From: PALSA-350 sp963794165
Lineage (GTDB): Bacteria; Acidobacteriota; Terriglobia; Terriglobales; Acidobacteriaceae
Assembly: GCA_963794165.1 (NCBI GenBank)
Contig: CAWCCT010000012.1
Span: 372,001 to 436,000, forward strand
Direction: 5' to 3'
DNA length: 64,000 nt
The translations under genes and the position numbers were made by a program. Numbering within the stretch: the stretch's first letter is position 1; every line of letters starts with the position of its first letter. Positions 34,030 to 43,252 of this stretch are shown here, in pieces. Under the pieces are notes generated by a model. That model worked only from the letters and a program-made list of their open reading frames with translations, had not been told where the DNA came from and did not search any database.

Positions 34030-36489
34030 ATGCCGGTTCGACCTGGCTTTTGCCTTTGGATGCTGTGGCTGGTTTTCGTTTGCCGCCCGACCGAAGCCGC
34101 CATCGTGCATGGAACCGTAACCGATCCATTGGGCCTCCCCGTAATCCATGCCAGCGTGGTACTGGTGCAGAATGGTCAGATTCTCGCCCTGGCGTTGACC
34201 CGCACCGACGGCAGTTATCAGATCAGTAGCAGCGCCAGCGGACGATTTTACGTCCTCACCTCGGCCAGCAATTTCAAGCAAATTACCAGCGTCAGCTTCT
34301 ATGCTGGGGCAGTCGACAGCCATGAGGAAGACGTGGTGCTCGAGCCTGCGAACGTAAGGCAGGAGATCGTCACTTCAGTCACCGGCACGCCGCTCCCCGA
34401 GGCGCAGGTCAGCGCTGCCGTCACCGTGCGACGCAACGCTGAGTTTCGCAACCGGATCAACCTGGCCGACCCACTGCGCCAGATACCGGGGGTTTTTGTC
34501 TTGCAGCAGGGGCAGTATGGTGGTCCGGCCTCACTCTTCATTCGCGGTGGCAACTCCGATGCCAATGAGGTGAATCTCGACGGAGTTCCTATCATCAACA
34601 TCGGGGGTCAGTTTGATTTCAGCAACTTGTCCACCGCGGGAGTGGGCCAGTTCGAGGTCTATCGTGGTCCCAATAGCGTGCTCTACGGTTCGGATGCTGC
34701 CGCGGGAGTCGTCAGCCTGAGCACGCCCCGGGGAAGCACTCCGTTTCCGTCGTTTTTCTATGAAGGCGATGCCGGCAGTCACACCAGCTTTCGCAATATG
34801 GCGCAGTTGGGCGGCACCTACAAAAGGCTCGATTATTACGCCGGCTTTGACGGCTTCCAGAGCGACAACGACCTCAAGATGGATGAGTATCACGACTACA
34901 CCTCAACCGCGAACCTGGGCTATGCCTGGAGTGGGGCAACCCAGTTTCGGGTAACCGCCCGCAATAGCGACGCGGCCGTTGGAACGCCGGGAGCATTCAA
35001 CTTCTACGGCATTGCTAACGCAGGCAAGCAATCGGATCAGGACATCTATCTTGGAGCCTCGGCGGAGCATTGGACGATCGGCAATTGGCACAACCTGGTG
35101 CGCTACGGCATGACGCGCAAGCGCGAAGAGGGAATTAACTTCTATCCCGCGGGCATTCCTATCACCACGACCGCAACGAACTATTACGGTTACAATACTG
35201 GTATTCTCGGCGCGAACGGCTACTCTGTGACCGGGCAGGCGATTCTGAACTTTGCCGGCATTTATCCCAACACCGTGGAACGGGTTAGCGATCGCGACCA
35301 GGTCTACTTCCAGAGCGATTATTCGTTCACGCTGCACATCCTGGGGATGTTCGCTTTCCGCTATGAGGACGAGCGCGGGGCCAAGAAATCCGTAGCCTAC
35401 GGACTCGATCAGACCCTGGAGCGCGCCAACTACGACTACACGGCGCAAATCCAAGGGTCCTATAAGAACCGGTTCTTCTACTCGCTGGGAGGCGGAGCAG
35501 AGAAAAACCAGCTATTCGGGACAGTGGGCACTCCTCGTCTCGGGCTGGTGTATTATCCGGTGCGCCCGGACAAGGGACTCTTTCACGGAACCAGGATCCG
35601 CTTCAACTTCGCCAATGGGTACCAGGAGCCCTCACTGGATGAACAGTTCGCCGGGCTCTACAACTTCCTTCTCACCCAGCCGGGTGGCGAGGAGTCAATC
35701 CGGCAATTTAACATTTCGCCTGTGGTCGCCGAGCAGGTGCGCACCTATGAGGGCGGAGTCGCGCAGAGCTTTCTCAGCCAGCGTGGTGTGCTGAGCGTCA
35801 GCTACTTCCATAACCAGTTCGGCAGGCAAATCGAGCCAGTACCCGCGATGGAAGTGCCGTTGCTGCTGCCACACTTAAGTCCCAGCGAGCAGCAGGAGCT
35901 GGAGAGCCAGATAAGCAATGCCGGGGACCTCGATCTAAACTCTCAGGCATTCCGCGCTCAAGGCATTGAAAGTGAGGCAGAATACACTGTATTCAAAAAC
36001 CTGTTTCTGCGCGCGGGATATACCTACCTGGACGCTGTGGTTGAGCGATCCTTCACTTCCGACGCGCTGCAGCCCTCGTTCAATCCGTCCTTCCCCGGCG
36101 TGCCCATCGGCGCCTTTGGTCCGCTGCGTGGAGCTCGCCCGTTTCAGCGGCCAATGCACGCCGGCTTCGCTGCAGTGAGCTACAACGGCCATCAATATTC
36201 GGCGGGATTCACGATGGCTCTCGCCAGTCGCAGTGATGATTCCACTTATCTGGCCGGGCGTGACTTCACGGGAGGGAACTCGTTGTTGTTACCCAATCGT
36301 GATCTGGACTTCAGTTATGCCAAGCTCGACCTGAGCGGGAGCTACCAGTTTTTGTCCTGGTTGGCGGCTTATGCCCAACTCGACAATTTAACCGGCAACA
36401 AGAGGATTGGTCCTATAGGCTATCCATCACTCCCGTTTACCTTCCGGGTTGGTTTGCGTCTGGCGCTGGGGCACTCCAGTGGCAAATAG
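34030..36489 (+). CDS. TonB-dependent outer membrane receptor (BtuB-like)
   Basis: An 819-residue receptor. A signal peptide (residues 1-24) is followed by a carboxypeptidase-regulatory-like beta domain (HGTVTDPLGLPVIHASVVLV), a plug domain (ADPLRQIPGVFVLQQG, LFIRGGNSDANEVNLDGVPI, YRGPNSVLYGSDAAAGVVSL) and a 22-strand-type beta barrel ending in the aromatic-poor RVGLRLALGHSSGK. ATG 34030 has AGGAGAAAAAAG upstream; the longer open frame overlaps the tRNA and is rejected. The plug resembles cobalamin/BtuB receptors but the ligand is not certain; no cobalamin riboswitch is visible. Confidence 0.88.
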   Translation: MPVRPGFCLWMLWLVFVCRPTEAAIVHGTVTDPLGLPVIHASVVLVQNGQILALALTRTDGSYQISSSASGRFYVLTSASNFKQITSVSFYAGAVDSHEEDVVLEPANVRQEIVTSVTGTPLPEAQVSAAVTVRRNAEFRNRINLADPLRQIPGVFVLQQGQYGGPASLFIRGGNSDANEVNLDGVPIINIGGQFDFSNLSTAGVGQFEVYRGPNSVLYGSDAAAGVVSLSTPRGSTPFPSFFYEGDAGSHTSFRNMAQLGGTYKRLDYYAGFDGFQSDNDLKMDEYHDYTSTANLGYAWSGATQFRVTARNSDAAVGTPGAFNFYGIANAGKQSDQDIYLGASAEHWTIGNWHNLVRYGMTRKREEGINFYPAGIPITTTATNYYGYNTGILGANGYSVTGQAILNFAGIYPNTVERVSDRDQVYFQSDYSFTLHILGMFAFRYEDERGAKKSVAYGLDQTLERANYDYTAQIQGSYKNRFFYSLGGGAEKNQLFGTVGTPRLGLVYYPVRPDKGLFHGTRIRFNFANGYQEPSLDEQFAGLYNFLLTQPGGEESIRQFNISPVVAEQVRTYEGGVAQSFLSQRGVLSVSYFHNQFGRQIEPVPAMEVPLLLPHLSPSEQQELESQISNAGDLDLNSQAFRAQGIESEAEYTVFKNLFLRAGYTYLDAVVERSFTSDALQPSFNPSFPGVPIGAFGPLRGARPFQRPMHAGFAAVSYNGHQYSAGFTMALASRSDDSTYLAGRDFTGGNSLLLPNRDLDFSYAKLDLSGSYQFLSWLAAYAQLDNLTGNKRIGPIGYPSLPFTFRVGLRLALGHSSGK

Positions 36490-36501
36490 AGGTCTGCCTC
36501 T

Positions 36502-36667
36502 GGTTCCCTGACAAAGGCCGGGTGCCCCACATCTCGCTCGTTTTTTGCGAGATGTGGGATACCGCCGATGTTGACCGCTCAGTGCATCGACTGAATTTAC
36601 AGTTGGAGGGAAGGTCCAGTGGAATCCCACATCTTGCGAAAAACGAGCGAGATGTGGGGCACCCGGC
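36502..36667. repeat. Long imperfect palindrome, family A copy 3 (right arm truncated)
   Basis: It begins GGTTCCCTGACAAAGGCCGG, with inner arms CACATCTCGCTCGTTTTTTG mirrored at the right, but the right side breaks off after CACCCGGC instead of continuing CCTTCGTCAGGGAACC. The centre shares TTGACCGCTCAGTGCATCG with copy 2. It lies between the convergent BtuB-like and Oar-like receptor genes. Confidence 0.8.
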
Positions 36668-36680
36668 GACAGTTACGGTT

Positions 36681-38735
36681 TCAAAACTGCAAATGCAATC
36701 CAAACTGGAATTGTCGCATCGGCAGACCAGACTGCAGGGACGTGATTTGACCGGCAGCAGGATCGTCGATGTTGTTATCCGGAATTCCGGCATTCACATG
36801 GTTGAAGGCATTGAACGCCTCAGCCCGCAATTGCAAAGCCATCTGCTCGCTGAAGCGGTTGGGGAAGGCCCAGGACTTCCACACGGCAAGGTCGGCCTTG
36901 AAAACATTAGGTCCGGTCAGGAGTCCCGGTTGGGCGTTGCCATATTGGCAACAAGTTGGTATCTGAAATGCCGCTTGGTTGAACCAATTCGAAAAGTTCT
37001 TATTCGCCGGATATAGAGGCTGATTAGGCAACCGGTTAGCTATCTGGTTGAAGTCGGCGTTGAGAGAGGTGTTGCTGGAGACAAACGGACTGAACGGCAA
37101 ACCTGACTCCACTGCCCAAACTCCGCTGGTTTGCCATCCGCCGAGCAGTGCGTTGACTAAGGCCGAACTGTCAGCACCGAAAAGCATTCCGCGGCCATAG
37201 GGAAGAAGTGCGGTATATCCCAGGGTAAAGACGTTCGTCCTGTTGATTCCGGAATCTCCTTCAAAATATGCATTTGTATTGCCGCCCACCCCGTAGTCGG
37301 ACTTCAAATCGACCGGGTTGTATTGGTAGTAACCCAGGGTCTTAGACCAGGTATAGTTCCCCGTGAATGCAAGATATTTCGTAAAACGTCTTTTGACTCC
37401 AACAACCAGACCATTGTAGTTTGCGTTGACCATGTTTCCTTGCAGGTCGATGGGTTGCGATAGACCATACAAGTTGTAATACGGGCGGCGATTGATGAGC
37501 GGCCCCACGCCGGGGCCGGCCGCATTGATATTTTGTCCATAGCTCATATGCGTCCCTTTGGTCCCCACATATCCAACCGTCATTGTGGTGCGCGCATCGA
37601 GTTGGGTTTCGACGGTAAGGTTCCAGGAGTACATATTCTCGGTAAGGAAATTTAAATCGCGCGTCTTCAGCAGCGTGCCGTCAGGCGGCAACAGGAGCCC
37701 TGAGCTCGGTAGAGGAGGAGCGGGAGCCGCTGCGGGAACATCGGCGATGGGAAAAATATATTGGTAAATGTTTGAGGCTTGAATTGTCTGCTGCGCGGTA
37801 ATCGGATAGAAGCTGGTTAAGTGGTAAAAGGTCGCATCGTAACCGGAGCTAAAGAAGCTCTTTCCCAATCCAGCCCGAATCACCGTATTCTGGGCGAGCT
37901 TATAAGCGAAACCTATGCGCGGCGAAAAATCATTGTACGGCGTATGGACATCCGCGCTGTCGGAGACCTTTCCCAATCCGGCCAAAAGGATGTAGCCCGT
38001 CGCCGGATCAAAATTCGCCAGACCGCCCGCGTGTGCGGGCTTTACCGGCTCAAAGTAATCCCACCGGATACCCACATTGATTGTTAACTTCGGGTTTACG
38101 CGCCACACGTCTTGCCCATATAAGCCGATTCTCGACTGGCGTTCCCCAGGGAACTGGGTGAAGATCGCGCGATCGAACTCGGACGGCAGGCCCAGCATGA
38201 AAGAAGCCACACCTAGACCAGAAGTTGCCACGGTAGGGGTCGCAGTGACAGAAGGGTCAAACGTAAAATTTCCCCTCGTGCTGGCGTTTACAGACAGAAA
38301 ATTGAAATCCTGCCGCTGAAGGTCAGCGCCAAACAATATCTGGTGAGGCCCGAAGATCTTTGTCCAATTGTTGACGATTTCAAAGGTGGTGGACCCTTCA
38401 AAGCGCGGTATGCCCACGCCGCTGGGAATGCCCATGGTAAAAATCCCCACCGGACCGTTTACATTGATGCCGGCCAATCCGCCCGTTTGCGGGTTTCCCG
38501 AGATGTTAATCCCGGGTATTCCTACCTTCGTATTGGTATCGAGAGCACTGTCGGCTTGCAAAGCGTTGATCGCAAAGCGGTCAAATCCCGCCCGGAATTC
38601 GCCTAAGAGACTCGGGCTGAAGGTGTGGGTGTAGTTCAGTGCGGACTGCTGGCTTCGGGTATTCGCGATTTCAGGACTTAGGCCGCCCGCCGCAGGTCCG
38701 CCAGCCTCAATGCCGAAAGCACCCGGGTTATCCAA
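36681..38735 (-). CDS. Oar-like TonB-dependent receptor, barrel part (3' fragment of a frameshifted gene)
   Basis: A 684-codon open frame covering most of the beta barrel of an Oar-type receptor. It includes SALNYTHTFSPSLLGEFRAG, LYGQDVWRVNPKLTINVGIR, NDFSPRIGFAYKLAQNTVIR and the terminal FNAFNHVNAGIPDN and MRQFQFGLHLQF, ending in Phe as outer-membrane proteins do. The homologous reading extends upstream of its first start codon (EYDFRTDYSISDRDKFFGRY) to about 38817, where it meets the 5' fragment one base out of frame. The ligand is probably a sugar oligomer, judged by the neighbouring locus. Confidence 0.82.
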   Translation of the reverse strand: MDNPGAFGIEAGGPAAGGLSPEIANTRSQQSALNYTHTFSPSLLGEFRAGFDRFAINALQADSALDTNTKVGIPGINISGNPQTGGLAGINVNGPVGIFTMGIPSGVGIPRFEGSTTFEIVNNWTKIFGPHQILFGADLQRQDFNFLSVNASTRGNFTFDPSVTATPTVATSGLGVASFMLGLPSEFDRAIFTQFPGERQSRIGLYGQDVWRVNPKLTINVGIRWDYFEPVKPAHAGGLANFDPATGYILLAGLGKVSDSADVHTPYNDFSPRIGFAYKLAQNTVIRAGLGKSFFSSGYDATFYHLTSFYPITAQQTIQASNIYQYIFPIADVPAAAPAPPLPSSGLLLPPDGTLLKTRDLNFLTENMYSWNLTVETQLDARTTMTVGYVGTKGTHMSYGQNINAAGPGVGPLINRRPYYNLYGLSQPIDLQGNMVNANYNGLVVGVKRRFTKYLAFTGNYTWSKTLGYYQYNPVDLKSDYGVGGNTNAYFEGDSGINRTNVFTLGYTALLPYGRGMLFGADSSALVNALLGGWQTSGVWAVESGLPFSPFVSSNTSLNADFNQIANRLPNQPLYPANKNFSNWFNQAAFQIPTCCQYGNAQPGLLTGPNVFKADLAVWKSWAFPNRFSEQMALQLRAEAFNAFNHVNAGIPDNNIDDPAAGQITSLQSGLPMRQFQFGLHLQF

Positions 38736-38814
38736 ATGGGTGTCATAAAGGCTGTACCGGCCAAAAAATTTGTCCCGGTCACTGATGCTGTAGTCAGTAC
38801 GGAAGTCGTATTCG

Positions 38815-40122
38815 CTAGGAATTGAAAGTTTGCCCCTCCTCGCCGAGGTAATTCAGGTCCGTATTTTGGTTGAAATTCGGCAACGGCAAAAGAGCTAAGA
38901 GATTCTGCGCGACAGGACTGATCTTACTTGCGGGGATAACGTTATTGGGAAACATCGTGCGTCCGCTACCGTCGGGGTTGCCGGTGGTAGGATCGTAGAT
39001 CGGATAAGTCGCGGCGTAGGCACTGAAATCACCCTGGCGGAAGGCCGCGGTGGGAACGGTCGTAATCACCGAGTTTTGCGAATTAAGTCGAACCAGTTGA
39101 AAATCCCCAAAGACAAATAGCTTATCCTTCTTGATCGGGCCGCCGGCACTGAACCCTGCCTGATTCCAGTTGTATGGCTGAGCTGGAAGGCCCCCGCTGA
39201 ACGGCGTCGGCGCAAACGTGGCGGAATTCTGGTTGTATTCATAGACCGAACCATGGAGGTGGTTGGTCCCCGATTTAGTCACGTATTGTGCAACCATTCC
39301 AGCCGTGTTGCCAAACTCCGGATCATAGTCCGCGGTGATAATCTTTAGCTCTTGCACCCCGTCCGGCGGCGGGTTGATCACTTGAATGCCGCTGAATCCA
39401 TAATCAACGTCGGTAATTCCATCCAGCACATACACCTGGGCTCCCGACCAAACACCATTTACGTAGGTCCGATTGGTTCCCTGCGGGTTTTCGCCGGTGC
39501 CCATTTGAAAGGTGTCCGACAGCACGCCGGGAACTAGGCTATAAAGCTGGGTGATGTTATTTCCTACCACGGGAAAGCTATCCACCATCTGGGCATCAAA
39601 GCGAGCGTTCACGTCCGTCTTTTCGGTGTTGAGAATAGGCGGCGCGGCGGTAACGGTCACAGTCTCCGAGGCGGAGCCGACTTTGAGCGGGCAGTCCACG
39701 CGAACCGAAGCGCCCACCTGCAACAGAATATGTTCGCGAACGAACCCGCTAAAACCCGGCATGCGCACTGACACCGAGTACTGGCCAGGGTTTAAATGGG
39801 TCGCGTTGTAGAAGCCGGCACTATCACCCTGGACTGTGGTCTCGATGCCGGTATCTTCAGCGGTAACAGTGACCGTTGCTTGTGGCACAGCCGCACCGGA
39901 CGCGTCGGTCACATAGCCGGTGATCGAACCCCAGACCGCTTGCGCATGACCCTGCGGTACACCTTCGAACGCCAGCGCCAGCAAAAGCAAAAGCAGGAGT
40001 ACCGCGTTGCCCAGTGGTCTAAGCGAGGTGTGTGCGGCGTCTACGGTGTGGTTTCTACGGAGCCCTTTCAGAGGCAGGCGAAAGGAGTTTCTGACGACGA
40101 AGCATGACTGGCGCACTGGCAT
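38815..40122 (-). CDS. Oar-like TonB-dependent receptor, signal peptide/plug part (5' fragment of a frameshifted gene)
   Basis: ATG 40122 is preceded by a strong AGGAGG and starts a basic leader with a hydrophobic core (AVLLLLLLLALAFEG), a carboxypeptidase-regulatory domain (GSITGYVTDASGAAVPQATV, AGFYNATHLNPGQYSVSVRM) and the plug (VNGVWSGAQVYVLDGITDVD, VAQYVTKSGTNHLHGSVYEY). It stops at TAG 38815 after LGEEGQTFNS. Removing one base at about 38817 joins it to the barrel fragment, giving a normal receptor of about 1,145 residues. An operator-like dyad lies upstream at 40188-40226. Confidence 0.82.
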   Translation of the reverse strand: MPVRQSCFVVRNSFRLPLKGLRRNHTVDAAHTSLRPLGNAVLLLLLLLALAFEGVPQGHAQAVWGSITGYVTDASGAAVPQATVTVTAEDTGIETTVQGDSAGFYNATHLNPGQYSVSVRMPGFSGFVREHILLQVGASVRVDCPLKVGSASETVTVTAAPPILNTEKTDVNARFDAQMVDSFPVVGNNITQLYSLVPGVLSDTFQMGTGENPQGTNRTYVNGVWSGAQVYVLDGITDVDYGFSGIQVINPPPDGVQELKIITADYDPEFGNTAGMVAQYVTKSGTNHLHGSVYEYNQNSATFAPTPFSGGLPAQPYNWNQAGFSAGGPIKKDKLFVFGDFQLVRLNSQNSVITTVPTAAFRQGDFSAYAATYPIYDPTTGNPDGSGRTMFPNNVIPASKISPVAQNLLALLPLPNFNQNTDLNYLGEEGQTFNS

Positions 40123-40187
40123 TGATGTGCCTCCTGAAGATACGGCTTTGGGCCCGACGAATCCATGCGAACGGATCATTAAGGGTG

Positions 40188-40226
40188 TTATCGTTTGTGC
40201 GCTCGCATTGTGCGAGAAACGATAGA
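40188..40226. promoter_or_regulatory. Operator-like inverted repeat upstream of the Oar-like receptor
   Basis: TTATCGTTTGTGCGCTCGCA and TTGTGCGAGAAACGATAG form a dyad with ATCGTTT/AAACGAT arms. It lies about 65-100 bp upstream of the ATG at 40122. The right half is nearly identical to the sequence at 43105-43123 in front of the sugar operon. The remaining gap to 40694 shows no gene that I can support. Confidence 0.5.
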
Positions 40227-40694
40227 TGGCAAATCGTGGAGTTGTCAACCATAAAAATGAGCGAATTTTGCGCATCCGATCATGGAAAGCGACGCATTAG
40301 GCACGAAAGAAGCACAAGACTGCCTCTTAGCTCCGCTAGGGAGGCTCGGCCACCTATGGCGTCCAGGTTCAGAATCTCCGCTCCAGAGAGAAGCAAAATG
40401 CGCAGAGAAAGCAGCCTTGCGCTTCGCCATTTGTCTGGTATCAGGTGCGTTAAGCAGGGCACGTGTAACTCAGGTTAGTTGCACAATCAACTTCCCGTCA
40501 CCCGACTAGAAACACTGCCTGCTTCTGCAGGACTAGTTGATATATGCATCTCCAAATGGTGTCAAGAACTCCTTACAGTGCACTGTTCCCTAATGAACTT
40601 TGGCCAAACGAATAGGAGTTGAAAAGTCGAAGCACGACTGCGGCAAGAGGCAGTTCGCCCCGCACTGAACCGGGCTCAGTTGATTGGCTAGCGT

Positions 40695-43046
40695 TCAAAC
40701 TTCCCAAAAGACCGTCCAATCGTTCTGCTCAGGCGAAACCAGCAGCGTGCCTGTGCCTTGCAACTTCATGGTGCTTCCTTCTACTCTGCTGGCCTTGAAT
40801 TTGCCCAGCTTCACCGGCGCCTCCAGGCGCGCCGGCGCTGGTCCGGTGCCGCGACGGTAGACAAGCCGCCACCCTCGGCCGCGGTCTAGCGGCTCCAGGT
40901 CAAGAGAAACGCGCCCGAAGCGAGTGGGCGATTGCGTCAGGCGAATCGGTTGGCCAAAGGTCAGGTCCTCGGCGAGGACGCCGGTCAGTAGTCGAAGATT
41001 GTCGCCATCTTCCAGCGCCAGAATGTGGCGCAGAAAGCGGATGCATTCAGCGCTCGCCCAGTTATGCGGCATATCGCCCACATAGGTGCCGTTCAATCCT
41101 TCGCGCAGAGGCTGTTCCTCACGCCAGCAATAGAGCGGCGATGCGTGGTTGAGGAAACCGGCAAAAGTGCGCCGCGCCAGGTCGCGCATTCCTAGCCACA
41201 AATAAATCTCGGCAACAAATTGCGCGTTATAGCCCCAGACCGCTTCGTGAGGATTCCACCCCGTTCCCGCTGGAATGTCCTCCTGGGTGCAGGAAAGCAT
41301 CAGAGCGCAGTGGCCGCGCACGATCGGGTCGTCCGGAGCGAAAAGCAGCCCGGGAAAGATGCTGTGCGAAAGCGCCCATTGCGCTGCTTGCGGCCGCGGA
41401 CGCTCCCACTCATTGGGCAAGGACCACAGCTTGTCAGCTTTCAGCAACATCGGCAGATACGAGAAGCCCTCGGGCGACTGCCGCATCTCGTTCTTGGCGC
41501 ACTCCGTCAAACCAGCGCGCAAAAGGTTATAGAGTGTCTCTGCGCTTTCATATCCCTGCAGATTCTTCTTCCTGGTCACATCGATCAGGGCCTTCAGTCC
41601 AGCCAGCGTCCAAACGGTATTGGTGACCTCCGAACCAAAAGCGAGTCCACCATCGGCAAAGCCCTCCACCAACAGACCATAGCGTCCGTTGGGGCTATTG
41701 GCGGCGCGCTGGCCGCGCTCCCTCACCTGGGCGAGGAAAGCGACGGCCTGCAACACGTTCGGCTTCAACTCCTGAAAGAGCGACCAATCCTGGCTCAGCT
41801 CCGCTTGCCGTATGAGTGTAAAGATCGCGATCGCGCTGTCTTTCCAATGTTGGTTGCCTCCTCCGGCCACGATCATTCCATCGGATTGCTGACGCGCCCA
41901 GGTGGAGCGTAGCCCCTGCTCGGCATCCTGGTCGTACCCCAGGTAGCGAGCTGCCTCCAGCAGGAAGTTACCGTCCACCACCCACAGCCCCCGATAAACC
42001 GTGGGACCCACCTGGAAGGTCAATTTGCCTTCTTTCACCTCGCGCGCCTGCATGATGTTGCGTGCGCAGGCATTGAGAAACTCATCGTGCCGGCCGTGCA
42101 GACTCCACTCCACCGGCTCCTTGGTAGGCCGCCACGCGGCCCAGTAGTCGCGCGCCTCTTCCAGCAAGCCTTCAGGATCGTTCACTCCGGCCGCGAGCTG
42201 ATCATAGCCCTGCCCTGCCTGGGGGAAGCGGAAGATGCACCGCAAAGGCTTCCCAACGCTAGCCGGAGTGGGATGAAACGCAAATCGGGTTAGGTCTCCC
42301 GCCGTCCCCTGTTGCGCCCCAAAACTATCGCCGGAGAGCAAATTTGCCACCATGAACAACCGCTTTTCCGGGGAATCCACCAGCACCTGAATGGGCTGGC
42401 CACACATGTCCGTCTCATCGGGATCGCCGCCGGCGTTGCAAAGGGTTAAAGCCGGGCTGGAAACAACCTTCCGGATGTAACGCTGCCGCGAGATGATCGA
42501 GACCACAGCGCCGGCATGCACTGCATCCTCGCGGCGGGGTGTAACCGTCATCAGCACATTATCGACTCGTCCTTCACCGGCGCGGTTGGTGGCAAACGTG
42601 ACCAGCTCCATGCGCACCGCAGGCCGCTCAATGACTGTTTGCACGATGGGCACGATCGGCGATTCCAGCTCCTGGCTTACCACCCGGTCGGTATCCATGC
42701 CCTGCAAGGTAAACTCCACCCTTACCGGGAAGTCTGCCCAATCCATGTAACCGCCCTGGGTTTTTGGATCGAAGCCATAGCGAAGATCTCCTCGCTCACC
42801 GACCAGGCTCTTCAGCGGGTCATCGGGAAAGCAAAACAGTGTCTGGTAAGAAAGCGGGGAGTAGCGAAAGTCGACTGGGGAGCTTTCCACCGTGCCTGCC
42901 GGTTGGCTCGATGCCGCGTCCAGCAAGGGGAGCACACCCGGATCACGCACAAGTGCCGCTCTGACGGGTAGGGATGCGCCTAACGCAGCCGTTGTCGTTC
43001 CTGCAGCTGCCCCAGTGAGAAAGTCACGGCGATTAAGGCTGGACAA
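40695..43046 (-). CDS. Tat-exported six-hairpin glycosidase-like protein
   Basis: A 783-residue protein with a twin-arginine signal (NRRDFLTGAAAG) and exported mature part. Residues about 300-650 form an (alpha/alpha)6-type catalytic region, with YRGLWVVDGNFLLEAARYLG, STWARQQSDGMIVAGGGNQH and GWNPHEAVWGYNAQFVAEIY carrying candidate acidic residues, and a beta-sandwich C-terminal part (SPTRFGRVSLDLEPLDRGRG). I do not recognise the GH family with certainty. The neighbouring receptor and sugar-phosphate enzymes support a role in glycan breakdown. Confidence 0.72.
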   Translation of the reverse strand: MSSLNRRDFLTGAAAGTTTAALGASLPVRAALVRDPGVLPLLDAASSQPAGTVESSPVDFRYSPLSYQTLFCFPDDPLKSLVGERGDLRYGFDPKTQGGYMDWADFPVRVEFTLQGMDTDRVVSQELESPIVPIVQTVIERPAVRMELVTFATNRAGEGRVDNVLMTVTPRREDAVHAGAVVSIISRQRYIRKVVSSPALTLCNAGGDPDETDMCGQPIQVLVDSPEKRLFMVANLLSGDSFGAQQGTAGDLTRFAFHPTPASVGKPLRCIFRFPQAGQGYDQLAAGVNDPEGLLEEARDYWAAWRPTKEPVEWSLHGRHDEFLNACARNIMQAREVKEGKLTFQVGPTVYRGLWVVDGNFLLEAARYLGYDQDAEQGLRSTWARQQSDGMIVAGGGNQHWKDSAIAIFTLIRQAELSQDWSLFQELKPNVLQAVAFLAQVRERGQRAANSPNGRYGLLVEGFADGGLAFGSEVTNTVWTLAGLKALIDVTRKKNLQGYESAETLYNLLRAGLTECAKNEMRQSPEGFSYLPMLLKADKLWSLPNEWERPRPQAAQWALSHSIFPGLLFAPDDPIVRGHCALMLSCTQEDIPAGTGWNPHEAVWGYNAQFVAEIYLWLGMRDLARRTFAGFLNHASPLYCWREEQPLREGLNGTYVGDMPHNWASAECIRFLRHILALEDGDNLRLLTGVLAEDLTFGQPIRLTQSPTRFGRVSLDLEPLDRGRGWRLVYRRGTGPAPARLEAPVKLGKFKASRVEGSTMKLQGTGTLLVSPEQNDWTVFWEV

Positions 43047-43087
43047 TTCGCTTGCTCCTCAACGTCGTTTAGCTTGATCCGCCAGTG

Positions 43088-43123
43088 GATTCGTTGTCAA
43101 GCTCATTTTGTGCGAAAACGATC
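43088..43123. promoter_or_regulatory. Operator-like inverted repeat between the glycosidase and sugar operon
   Basis: GATTCGTTGTCAAGCTCATT and TTGTGCGAAAACGATC form an imperfect dyad. The core TTGTGCGAxAAACGAT matches the right half of the element at 40188-40226 with one difference. It lies in the divergent 206 bp gap between the glycosidase (start 43046) and the cupin isomerase (start 43253). Binding by the DeoR protein encoded at 47300 is a reasonable guess. Confidence 0.5.
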
Positions 43124-43252
43124 ATCCTGTAGATCGAAACGGCGTGAAAGAATCAAGTCTGTGCTTTTTAGTGTTGCGTGGAGTTGAAATCTGCACTTAG
43201 ACTGTGTGGATTCCACTTCACGGCCAATTTTGCATGGCCAGGGAAGCCGGCT

